Assembly (NCBI GenBank): GCA_024642005.1
Contig: JAHECA010000008.1
Span: forward strand, 62,001 to 126,000
DNA from: Robiginitalea sp.
GTDB taxonomy: Bacteria > Bacteroidota > Bacteroidia > Flavobacteriales > Flavobacteriaceae
Length of the DNA stretch: 64,000 nt
Reading direction: 5' to 3'
Shown here: positions 10,190 through 17,814 of the stretch, piece after piece
Layout of the letters: each line of letters opens with the position of its first letter
How positions within the stretch are numbered: the stretch's first letter is position 1
The notes under the pieces: generated by a model
Told to the model about the DNA's origin: nothing
Databases searched by the model: none
Seen by the model: only the letters and a program-made list of their open reading frames with translations
Translations under genes and position numbers: made by a program

Positions 10190-11449
10190 ATGAGAGACTT
10201 ATTCGATAGAATTATTGCCAATAAAGGCCCATTGGGCAAATGGGCATCGCAAGCCGAAGGCTATTTTGTATTCCCTAAACTCCAGGGGCCCATTTCCAAC
10301 CGGATGAAATTCCAGGGCAGGGAAGTGATCACTTGGAGCATTAACGACTACCTGGGGCTGGCCAACCGGCCCGAGGTGAAACAGGCCGATGCCGATGCAG
10401 CCCTGGAATATGGGGCCGCCTATCCGATGGGCGCCCGCATGATGAGCGGGCACACCGATTACCACGAGCAACTGGAGCGCGAACTGGCCCAATTTGTCGG
10501 CAAGGAAGCGGCCTACCTGCTCAATTTCGGGTATCAGGGCATCATGTCTGCCATTGACGCCCTGGTTTCCAAAGACGACATCATCGTCTACGACGTAGAC
10601 TCCCATGCCTGCATCATCGACGGGGTGCGGCTTCACATGGGCAAGCGTTTTACCTTTAAGCACAACGATATCGAGTCGCTCGAAAAGAACCTGGAGCGGG
10701 CCACCAAAATGGCCGAGCAGACCGGGGGCGGCATCCTGGTGATCTCAGAGGGGGTTTTCGGCATGCGGGGCGAGCAGGGCAAGCTCAAAGAGATTGCGGC
10801 CCTTAAGAAAAAATACCAGTTCCGTTTCATGGTCGACGACGCCCACGGGTTTGGCACCCTGGGCAAGACCGGAGCCGGGGCAGGCGAGGAGCAGGGCGTA
10901 CAGGAAGAGATTGACGTCTACTTCGCCACCTTCGCAAAATCGATGGCCGGTATTGGCGCTTTTTTGGCGGCCGACAAGGAAATCATCGATTACCTGAAAT
11001 ACAACCTGCGCTCGCAGATGTTTGCCAAGTCGCTGCCCATGATCTATGTGAAAGGGGCATTAAAGCGGCTCGACATGCTGCGTTCCATGCCCGAACTCAA
11101 AGCCAGGCTATGGGAGAATGTGAACGCCCTGCAAAATGGGTTAAAGCAGCGCGGTTTTGACATCGGCAACACCAGCAGCTGCGTAACGCCTGTATACCTG
11201 AACGGCAGCATTCCCGAAGCCATGGCACTGGTGAAGGACCTGCGTGAAAATCACGGCATATTCTGCTCCATTGTAGTGTACCCGGTAATCCCGAAAGGGC
11301 TCATCTTGCTGCGCATGATCCCCACTGCCACGCATACGGCCGAAGACATTGCCGAAACCCTGGAAGCCTTTTCTGCCATACGCGAAAGGCTGCAAAACGG
11401 CACCTACAAACGGCTCTCTGCAGCGGTTGCCGCTGCCATGGGCGAATAA
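10190..11449 (+). CDS. alpha-oxoamine synthase, probable cysteate fatty acyltransferase (capnine synthesis)
   Basis: The 419-residue fold-type I PLP enzyme is of the serine palmitoyltransferase / 8-amino-7-oxononanoate synthase family. It shows H139 (cofactor stacking), DDAHGFG (216-222) and the PLP lysine K250 in FAKSMAG. In Flavobacterium johnsoniae an enzyme of this family (Fjoh_2419) condenses cysteate with fatty acyl thioester in sulfonolipid synthesis and is needed for normal gliding; the size and the PLP-enzyme neighbour suggest the same role here. Serine palmitoyltransferase or biotin KAPA synthase are alternatives, but no biotin genes are near. ATG 10190 is preferred over GTG 10163. 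A shared terminator separates it from the convergent GNAT gene. Confidence 0.88.
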   Translation: MRDLFDRIIANKGPLGKWASQAEGYFVFPKLQGPISNRMKFQGREVITWSINDYLGLANRPEVKQADADAALEYGAAYPMGARMMSGHTDYHEQLERELAQFVGKEAAYLLNFGYQGIMSAIDALVSKDDIIVYDVDSHACIIDGVRLHMGKRFTFKHNDIESLEKNLERATKMAEQTGGGILVISEGVFGMRGEQGKLKEIAALKKKYQFRFMVDDAHGFGTLGKTGAGAGEEQGVQEEIDVYFATFAKSMAGIGAFLAADKEIIDYLKYNLRSQMFAKSLPMIYVKGALKRLDMLRSMPELKARLWENVNALQNGLKQRGFDIGNTSSCVTPVYLNGSIPEAMALVKDLRENHGIFCSIVVYPVIPKGLILLRMIPTATHTAEDIAETLEAFSAIRERLQNGTYKRLSAAVAAAMGE

Positions 11450-11471
11450 GCAGGACGAAGTTTAAACTGCT

Positions 11472-11499
11472 ATCCCGGCCGAATGGCCGGGATTTTTTT
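11472..11499. terminator. bidirectional intrinsic terminator
   Basis: A perfect 9-bp stem ATCCCGGCC/GGCCGGGAT (11472-11480 and 11485-11493) with a GAAT loop is followed by seven T. It lies between the convergent alpha-oxoamine synthase and GNAT genes and can serve the plus strand directly. Confidence 0.9.
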
Positions 11500-12619
11500 A
11501 TTGCAGGGCTTTCCTGTAGGTGCAGCGCCTTTGGTACACTTCGGGGTCGAAATTCTTCCAGATTTGCTGGATGGCAAAGTTGTCGGCGAGTTCGGGGGTA
11601 CGGTAACACATCTGCACCCTTTTTTTGTTGAAAATCTCGTGGTATTCCTTGAAAATGATGGCGGTTACCCCTTTATTCTGGTATTCGGGCCGAATGCCGA
11701 TAAGGTAAAAAATGGCATCCCGGTTGTATTTGCGGGCCCACAGCAGGTGCAGAAAGCCAATGGGGAACAGCCTTCCGCGGGCCTTCTGGAGGGCTTTTGA
11801 ATAAGAGGGCATTACTATGGCAAAGGCGACCAGCCGGTCTTCCCGGTCGAGAACGAACTTGATGTACTCCGGGTTGATGAAGGAAATGAATTTTTTCTTC
11901 ATAAACGCCTTCTGGGCTTCCGAAATGGCCACGAAGGACGACAGCCCGGCATACGTGGTATTGAACAGGTCGAACATCTGGTCTACCCAGGGCATCAGGT
12001 CTGCCGTTTTGCGGAAATTCAAAGGCCGCAGGCCAAAGCGTTGGCGGATGATGCTTTCGATGCGCATAAAATACTTCGGATCGGCATTGGATGCCGGGAA
12101 TTTGCTTTCGATGTATTCCTTTTCTACTGCAAACCCGAGTGTTTCCAGGTGCCTGGCGTAATACGGATGGTTGTACCAGGTAACCATGGTACCGATGTGG
12201 TCGAACCCTTCGGTGAGTACCCCTACCTTGTCGAGGTTGGAGAAGCCCATAGGCCCCTCAAGGTATTCAAGCCCGTGCGCTTTGCCAATTTCGGCTACTT
12301 TTTCGAGCAGTGCCTTCGAAACTGCCAGGTCGTCCTCAAAATCAAACCAGCCGAACCGCATTTTGCGAAGCCCCTGTCCGCGCACTTCCCCCCAGTTTAC
12401 TATCGCGGCAATACGCCCGACCAGCTTGCCATTGCTGGAAGCCGTAAAAAAACGGGCCTCAGCTTGCTTGAACACCGGGTTAACTGCCGTGTCGAAGCTG
12501 CTGAGTTCTTCACTGATGATGGGGGGAACCCAATATGGCGAATTCCGGTACAGGGCAAATGGGAACCTGACAAAGGCTTTCAGCTCCTTTTTGGAACGCG
12601 CTTCACGGATTTGGATCAT
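11498..12619 (-). CDS. GNAT-fold acyltransferase-like protein, candidate lipid N-acyltransferase
   Basis: The 373-residue cytoplasmic protein begins MIQIREARSKKELKAFVRFP and contains LYRNSPYWVPP (about 23-33), GRIAAIVNW and GFSNLDKVGVLTEGFD, followed by a GNAT-like C-terminal half (YLIGIRPEYQNKGV, with the acyl-CoA loop region). This is the architecture of a family often labelled hypothetical or N-acetyltransferase. As I recall, the Caulobacter bacterial ceramide synthase belongs to a related family. Since it faces the probable cysteate acyltransferase tail to tail, N-acylation of capnine to sulfonolipid is an attractive inference. It has no signal peptide. The function is not proven. Confidence 0.8.
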   Translation of the reverse strand: MIQIREARSKKELKAFVRFPFALYRNSPYWVPPIISEELSSFDTAVNPVFKQAEARFFTASSNGKLVGRIAAIVNWGEVRGQGLRKMRFGWFDFEDDLAVSKALLEKVAEIGKAHGLEYLEGPMGFSNLDKVGVLTEGFDHIGTMVTWYNHPYYARHLETLGFAVEKEYIESKFPASNADPKYFMRIESIIRQRFGLRPLNFRKTADLMPWVDQMFDLFNTTYAGLSSFVAISEAQKAFMKKKFISFINPEYIKFVLDREDRLVAFAIVMPSYSKALQKARGRLFPIGFLHLLWARKYNRDAIFYLIGIRPEYQNKGVTAIIFKEYHEIFNKKRVQMCYRTPELADNFAIQQIWKNFDPEVYQRRCTYRKALQ

Positions 12620-12684
12620 AACAAGGTCTTACGACCCCAATATTAACAAACTTTGGCCACAGCAGAAAGGCCGGGCCAAAAGGT

Positions 12685-13737
12685 TTACAGACCGTCGGCG
12701 CCAGGGTCGCCTTGTTTGCGTTGTCTTTTCTTGTTGCGCTTTTCGGCCCGGCGTTGGCTTTTACGCTCGCTTTTGGAGAGTTTACGGCCGTCCTTCTTCA
12801 TGCTGTTCCGGTTGATTGCCTCCTGGTCTTCAATGGCTATTACCTCGTCTTTGTGGAAATCGAGTCGGTACGAAACACCGCTGGCGATGAAAATGCGGCT
12901 GGGGGTGTCTTTAAACCCGGCCCCAAGGTGTAAATCGGCCTGGAAGTTTGGGCTGATCAGGTAGGCCATCCCGGTGCGGAGCAGCATGTCGGAATACCGG
13001 TCACTCTGTATCCCCTGGTTCTCGACAAACACGCTCCATTTCGGGTTGCGAAAGGCATGCGACACCGAAATCAGGTAGCTCCATTCGGGGAAATCGGTGC
13101 CTATGCGGTCGTAGGCGATGTTGGTGATCAGCACAAACCGGGGCGATAACCTGCTTTGAGTGGCAACCATGGCCCGGGGCGATACCGTGGGGTCGCCCGG
13201 GTAATAGGGATTGTCGCCCAGCACAAAATTGGCTCCGGCGTACACGGCTACAGACGGGATCAGGTTGCTCCAGCGGAAGGCGTTGTTGGCCCTCCAGCTG
13301 TAGAGGTTGGGTTTGTTGCGTTCCGGGTCTTTGTATCGGTCGTACAACAAGTATTTCAACCCCAGGCGGTGGGTGTTGAAGTCGGATAACCGTTCTTCGG
13401 TCCCCAGGTTTGCATAGGTGATATGCTGGCTTTGGTACACGCCTTCCCAATGCAGTTCAAGCGCTTCAAAAAACAACCCGTAGCGCAGGGCCAAATCGAG
13501 CCCGAAAATATCCGAATCGGTATTGAGCAGGGCATGATCTTGTTGTTCAAATAGCAGCCCGGCCTCGAACTGTACCACTCCTTTGCCTACCGCATAGGCG
13601 CTATTGGCCTTGCCGGGGCGGTTCGAATTGATGACATCTGTATACTGGGCATGGCTGTTCAAACCGCTGAATAACAAGGCTAGAGCTATGAAATATTTTA
13701 GGGTTTCAGGAGTGATCCGTGCGGTTTTGACAGCCAT
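12685..13737 (-). CDS. outer-membrane beta-barrel, transporter (MetA-pathway/phenol-degradation porin family)
   Basis: The 350-residue product has a signal peptide (about 1-31, ending SHAQ) and then alternating amphipathic strands with the opening INSNRPGKANSAYAVGKGVVQ. This is typical of the PF13557-type transporter barrels that flavobacteria encode widely. The C-terminal 60 residues are lysine/arginine-rich (SKSERKSQRRAEKR) and do not look like a barrel strand; such a basic tail is unusual for an outer-membrane protein. The substrate is unknown. It is separated from the GNAT gene by 65 bases and may be co-transcribed with it. Confidence 0.75.
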   Translation of the reverse strand: MAVKTARITPETLKYFIALALLFSGLNSHAQYTDVINSNRPGKANSAYAVGKGVVQFEAGLLFEQQDHALLNTDSDIFGLDLALRYGLFFEALELHWEGVYQSQHITYANLGTEERLSDFNTHRLGLKYLLYDRYKDPERNKPNLYSWRANNAFRWSNLIPSVAVYAGANFVLGDNPYYPGDPTVSPRAMVATQSRLSPRFVLITNIAYDRIGTDFPEWSYLISVSHAFRNPKWSVFVENQGIQSDRYSDMLLRTGMAYLISPNFQADLHLGAGFKDTPSRIFIASGVSYRLDFHKDEVIAIEDQEAINRNSMKKDGRKLSKSERKSQRRAEKRNKKRQRKQGDPGADGL

Positions 13738-13787
13738 TTTTAGAATTATTTTAGGACTTTTGTACAGCTATAACAACGTCGGAATCG

Positions 13788-13795
13788 TACTTTTG
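13788..13795 (+). promoter_or_regulatory. -7 element of the glycan operon
   Basis: TACTTTTG matches TAnnTTTG and lies 20 bases before the ATG at 13816. The nearest upstream TTTTG (13758-13762) is 25 bases away, further than usual. Confidence 0.45.
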
Positions 13796-13815
13796 ATATG
13801 TAAAGCGTTCAGAAT

Positions 13816-14076
13816 ATGGGTATTTTGCGGTTCCTGTTTTTTGCCATTCTCGGCTATTACCTGCTTATGGTCCTCGGCCGGCTGCTCTCGCCCTGGCTGG
13901 GGCGGTACGCGGCCCGAAAATCGGAAGCTGTTTTCCGCAGGGCCTTTGAGCATGCGCAACAGGTCAAGGAAGAACCCCGGGAAGTAGGGGAGGTGACCAT
14001 CGACCGCAAACCGCCCCGCAATGAAAAGGGTGCCAGGCCGGTGGGAGAATACATTGAATTCGAAGAAATCGAATAA
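13816..14076 (+). CDS. DUF4834 family small membrane protein
   Basis: The 86-residue product has one N-terminal membrane segment (about 4-24, LRFLFFAILGYYLLMVLGRL) and a charged cytoplasmic tail ending GEYIEFEEIE, the hallmark of DUF4834. The function is unknown. It is the first gene of a run of four on the plus strand, 19 bases before the YfhO gene. Confidence 0.85.
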   Translation: MGILRFLFFAILGYYLLMVLGRLLSPWLGRYAARKSEAVFRRAFEHAQQVKEEPREVGEVTIDRKPPRNEKGARPVGEYIEFEEIE

Positions 14077-14095
14077 ACGACCAGCAACCAACCAA

Positions 14096-16534
14096 ATGAA
14101 CCTCAGTTTTAAACAGTTCCTCACCCACTTTTTCGTACTTGCCTTTTTTGCCCTGGCCGCCCTGGCCTATTTCTATCCGGTGCTGCAGGGCAAGACCATT
14201 TACCAGTCTGATATTGTGCAATACCGCGGAATGGCACGGGAACAGGAAGATTTCAGGGCACGCACCGGCGATGAGCCCTACTGGACCAACAGTGCTTTCG
14301 GCGGCATGCCCACGTATCAGCTGGGCGCCCATTACCCCTACGATTACGTAAAACAGCTCGACCGGGTCATACGCTTTTTGCCGAGGCCTGCCGATTACCT
14401 CTTCCTGTATTTTCTGAGCTTCTACATCCTGATGTGCTGTATGAAAGTGGAATATCGCCTGGCTGTGCTGGGGGCGCTCGCTTTTGGCTTCTCGACCTAT
14501 CTGATCATTATACTGGGGGTAGGGCACAATGCAAAGGCCCATGCCCTGGGTTACCTGCCCATGCTTCTGGGGGGCATTGTGCTGGTCTTCCGCAAGAAAT
14601 ACCTTTGGGGCTTTGTGCTCACTGCCCTGGCTATGGCCCTGGAAGTGCAGGCCAACCACTACCAGATGACGTATTATTTCATGCTGCTGGTACTTTTGCT
14701 GGGGTTGGCCCACCTGATCGACGCGATTGGGAAGCGGCAGGTTCCCCATTTCCTGATCTCGGTGGGATTGCTGGTGGTAGCCGTGGCCCTGGGGGTGCTG
14801 GCCAATGCCACCTCCTTACTGGCCACGCGTGAGTATGCCCAATGGAGCACGCGCGGGCCTTCCACGCTAACCGTCGATCCGGAAGGCAACCCAAAAGCTG
14901 CGTCAGACGGCCTCGACCGCGAATACATTACCCAGTACAGCTCGGGTATTTTAGAATCATTTGACCTCCTGGTACCCCGGTTTTTCGGGGGTGGCTCTGT
15001 GGAGGAGCTGGGCGATAATTCCAAGACCTATGCCTTTCTGATCGACCAGGGCGTGCCCCGTTCGCAGGCTCTTGAATTCAGCAACAACCTGCAGCTTTAC
15101 TGGGGCGAACAGCCCGGGGTGGCAGCCCCGCCCTATGTCGGTGCCATCATCCTTTTCCTTTTCCTGCTGGGCATTCTGTTGGTTAAAGGGCGGGCCAAAT
15201 GGTGGCTGGTCGCAGGGTCCCTGCTTTCGCTGGCCCTCTCATGGGGCAAGAATTTCGGCCTCCTTACCGATTTCATGATCGACTATTTCCCGCTGTACAA
15301 CAAGTTCCGTGCGGTATCGTCTGTGCAGGTGCTCCTGGAGCTCTGCATCCCCATTTTGGGGGTTCTGGCCCTTGTCCGTTATTTTGACCCGGCGCTGGAT
15401 GCAGCCAGGAAGCGGCGCGCCCTCATGGTTTCATTCCTCTTTATGACCGCCTTGACAGCCCTGTTGCTGCTGGCCAGGTCTTTTTTCGATTTCGCCGGGG
15501 GCAGTGACGAAATTTTAAAGCGCTATTTCGGGGAAGATATCGTCTCCGTAATTCGCAGCGACCGGGAAGCGGTCTACCTTAACGATACCTTGCGCTCCTG
15601 GGCCTTAATTGCCCTTGCCGCCCTGTTGCTTTTTCTGTTCCTTAAAGGGCGCCTCCGAAAAAATTACACCATTGCCGGCCTTGTCGTACTGGTGGTTGCC
15701 GACCTGGCAGGGGTAGACCGACGGTATGTGAACCAAGACGATTTTGTGCCGGAACGGCGTATGAACGCACCCATTGCCCAATCGCAGGCCGACCAGCTTA
15801 TCCAGCGCGACACGGCCATTTTCCGGGTCCTCAACCTTAGCGAGGGCCTTAACGGGGCCAGAACTTCCTATTTCCACTATTCCCTGGGAGGCTACCACGC
15901 TGCCAAGCCGCGCAGGATTCAAGACTTGTTTGAGTATCATATCTACCGCGACAACCGCAGGGTGCTCAACATGCTCAACACCAAATACCTCATTCAGCCA
16001 AACGAGGATGGCGCACCTTCGGTGAGCCTGAACCCCGGTGCCCTGGGCAACTCCTGGTTCATTAACAAACTGGAAGCCGTCAACTCCGACGACGCGGCCA
16101 TCAGGTCACTCGACAGCCTGGACGTGGCTAGCAAGGCAGTAGTAAACCGGTCCGAATTCCCTGAGGTTTCACCTGCGGCCTTCCAGGTCGATTCCACTGC
16201 CCGGATACACCTGACTACCTATGAGCCCAACTACCTGAAATACCGAACCGAAAACGGGAATAACGGGCTCGCGGTCTTTTCCGAAATGTATTATCCCGAA
16301 GGCTGGCAGGCCTATATAGACGGGGCACCACATTCCCATTTCAGAGTGAATTACGCCCTGAGGGCGATGCAGATCCCAGCCGGGAACCATACGGTGGAAT
16401 TCCGTTTTGAACCGGCAGTAATAGCACAGGGGAGCCGCTGGTCGCTGGCCGGTTCCATCGGTTTGCTGGCTGCCTTCCTCGGGGCCCTTGCAGCCAGCCT
16501 GTTGAGGCGCCGAAAATCAAAGGCTGAGGCGTAA
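14096..16534 (+). CDS. YfhO family polytopic membrane protein
   Basis: The 812-residue protein starts with MNLSFKQFLTHFFVLAFFAL (ATG 14096; the frame is open further upstream but would overlap the DUF4834 gene). It has about a dozen membrane helices in the first 570 residues, a large extracytoplasmic domain (about 590-780) and a last helix before a basic tail (LLRRRKSKAEA). This is the YfhO plan, a GT-C-like fold implicated in transferring sugars from lipid carriers to cell-wall or surface polymers. The stop overlaps the next ATG (TAATG). Position in an operon with a glycosyltransferase and a flippase supports a role in surface glycan assembly. Confidence 0.88.
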   Translation: MNLSFKQFLTHFFVLAFFALAALAYFYPVLQGKTIYQSDIVQYRGMAREQEDFRARTGDEPYWTNSAFGGMPTYQLGAHYPYDYVKQLDRVIRFLPRPADYLFLYFLSFYILMCCMKVEYRLAVLGALAFGFSTYLIIILGVGHNAKAHALGYLPMLLGGIVLVFRKKYLWGFVLTALAMALEVQANHYQMTYYFMLLVLLLGLAHLIDAIGKRQVPHFLISVGLLVVAVALGVLANATSLLATREYAQWSTRGPSTLTVDPEGNPKAASDGLDREYITQYSSGILESFDLLVPRFFGGGSVEELGDNSKTYAFLIDQGVPRSQALEFSNNLQLYWGEQPGVAAPPYVGAIILFLFLLGILLVKGRAKWWLVAGSLLSLALSWGKNFGLLTDFMIDYFPLYNKFRAVSSVQVLLELCIPILGVLALVRYFDPALDAARKRRALMVSFLFMTALTALLLLARSFFDFAGGSDEILKRYFGEDIVSVIRSDREAVYLNDTLRSWALIALAALLLFLFLKGRLRKNYTIAGLVVLVVADLAGVDRRYVNQDDFVPERRMNAPIAQSQADQLIQRDTAIFRVLNLSEGLNGARTSYFHYSLGGYHAAKPRRIQDLFEYHIYRDNRRVLNMLNTKYLIQPNEDGAPSVSLNPGALGNSWFINKLEAVNSDDAAIRSLDSLDVASKAVVNRSEFPEVSPAAFQVDSTARIHLTTYEPNYLKYRTENGNNGLAVFSEMYYPEGWQAYIDGAPHSHFRVNYALRAMQIPAGNHTVEFRFEPAVIAQGSRWSLAGSIGLLAAFLGALAASLLRRRKSKAEA

Positions 16535-17814
16535 TGCGAAAGGTACTGCTGATTCTCTATTATTGGCCTCCGGCCGGAGGGCCCGGCGTACAGCGGTGGT
16601 TGTATTTTGTGCGTTACTTAAGGGAATTTGGCGTAGAACCGGTACTCTATCTGCCCGAAAAACCCCATTACCCCCTGCAGGATCCTGACCTGGAACAATT
16701 GGTGCCCGAAGGGCTGAAGGTGTATCGCAGCCGCTTTTGGGAGCCGTATGGTCTTGCCGGGCTATTGAGCAGGAAAAAGACGCGGCGCATCAGTTCCGGG
16801 ATCATCCACAGGAAACACCCGACCCCTATGGAAAAGGCGCTATTATGGATCAGGGGAAACCTCTTCATTCCGGATGCACGACGGTTCTGGATCAAAAAGG
16901 CCCTGCGGGAACTGCCCGAAATCATAGCCCGCGAGGGGATAGACACAGTGGTTACCAGCGGCCCTCCCCACAGCCTGCACCTGATCGGGCTTGGCCTTAG
17001 AAAGCAGCTGCCCATAGGGTGGGTAGCCGATTTCCGGGATCCCTGGACCGAAATTGGCTATTTTGAGGCACTTTTGCCGGGCAAAAGAGCCCAGCGTCGC
17101 CATAAAGAACTGGAACTCGAGGTGCTTGTTTCGGCCGACCGTATCCTGACAACGAGCCATACCACCCGCGAGGCCTTCGAAAAGCTAACGTCGCGACCGG
17201 TTTACGTGGTCACCAACGGCTATGACGGTTCGGTAGGAAACGGTCGGCAACCCGAAGGGGATTTTGTGCTGGCCCACATCGGTTCCCTGTTGAGCGACCG
17301 AAATCCCATACCGCTCTGGAATGCCTTGAAAAACCTAAAAGACCGTGACCCCGGCTTCGGGCAGCGCCTGCGCCTGGAGCTTACTGGACTGGTGAGCAAC
17401 GAAATTGAGCAAAGCCTGCGCGATAGCGGTTTGTGGGAACAAACTCTGGTAAGGCCCTATGTGCCCCACCGGGAAGCCTTGGCCCTGCAGCGACAGGCTC
17501 AGGTCTTGCTGCTGGTCGAGATCGATTCCCCCCAGACAAGGGGCATCCTGCCCGGAAAACTCTTTGAGTATATGGCGGCGGCCCGTCCGGTTCTGGCGAT
17601 TGGCCCCGAGGGGTGGGAAGCGGCTGAAATGGTATCGGAAAGCCGTTGCGGAAAAGGCTTCACTTACGGCCAACAGCATGCCCTTGAGGAACAGTTGGAA
17701 GCCTGGTACAAAGCCTACCTGGGCGGGACCCTGAATCAGAACCCGGATGGAGCCAAACGCTATCACCGCAAAACACTCACCGAAAAACTGGTAAAGGAGG
17801 CGTTATGGGCATGA
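16534..17814 (+). CDS. GT4-like glycosyltransferase
   Basis: The 426-residue protein has the GT-B layout. The N-terminal domain opens LLILYYWPPAGGPGVQRW with the glycine loop; an acceptor-side segment SGPPHSLHLIG and ADFRDPWT follow (about 149-177), as in GT4 enzymes of Bacteroidota capsule loci. The C-terminal nucleotide-sugar domain contains GILPGKLFEYMAAARPV (about 336-352). No signal peptide; peripheral cytoplasmic. It overlaps YfhO by one base and the flippase by ten, so all are translated together. The donor sugar cannot be told. Confidence 0.88.
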   Translation: MRKVLLILYYWPPAGGPGVQRWLYFVRYLREFGVEPVLYLPEKPHYPLQDPDLEQLVPEGLKVYRSRFWEPYGLAGLLSRKKTRRISSGIIHRKHPTPMEKALLWIRGNLFIPDARRFWIKKALRELPEIIAREGIDTVVTSGPPHSLHLIGLGLRKQLPIGWVADFRDPWTEIGYFEALLPGKRAQRRHKELELEVLVSADRILTTSHTTREAFEKLTSRPVYVVTNGYDGSVGNGRQPEGDFVLAHIGSLLSDRNPIPLWNALKNLKDRDPGFGQRLRLELTGLVSNEIEQSLRDSGLWEQTLVRPYVPHREALALQRQAQVLLLVEIDSPQTRGILPGKLFEYMAAARPVLAIGPEGWEAAEMVSESRCGKGFTYGQQHALEEQLEAWYKAYLGGTLNQNPDGAKRYHRKTLTEKLVKEALWA

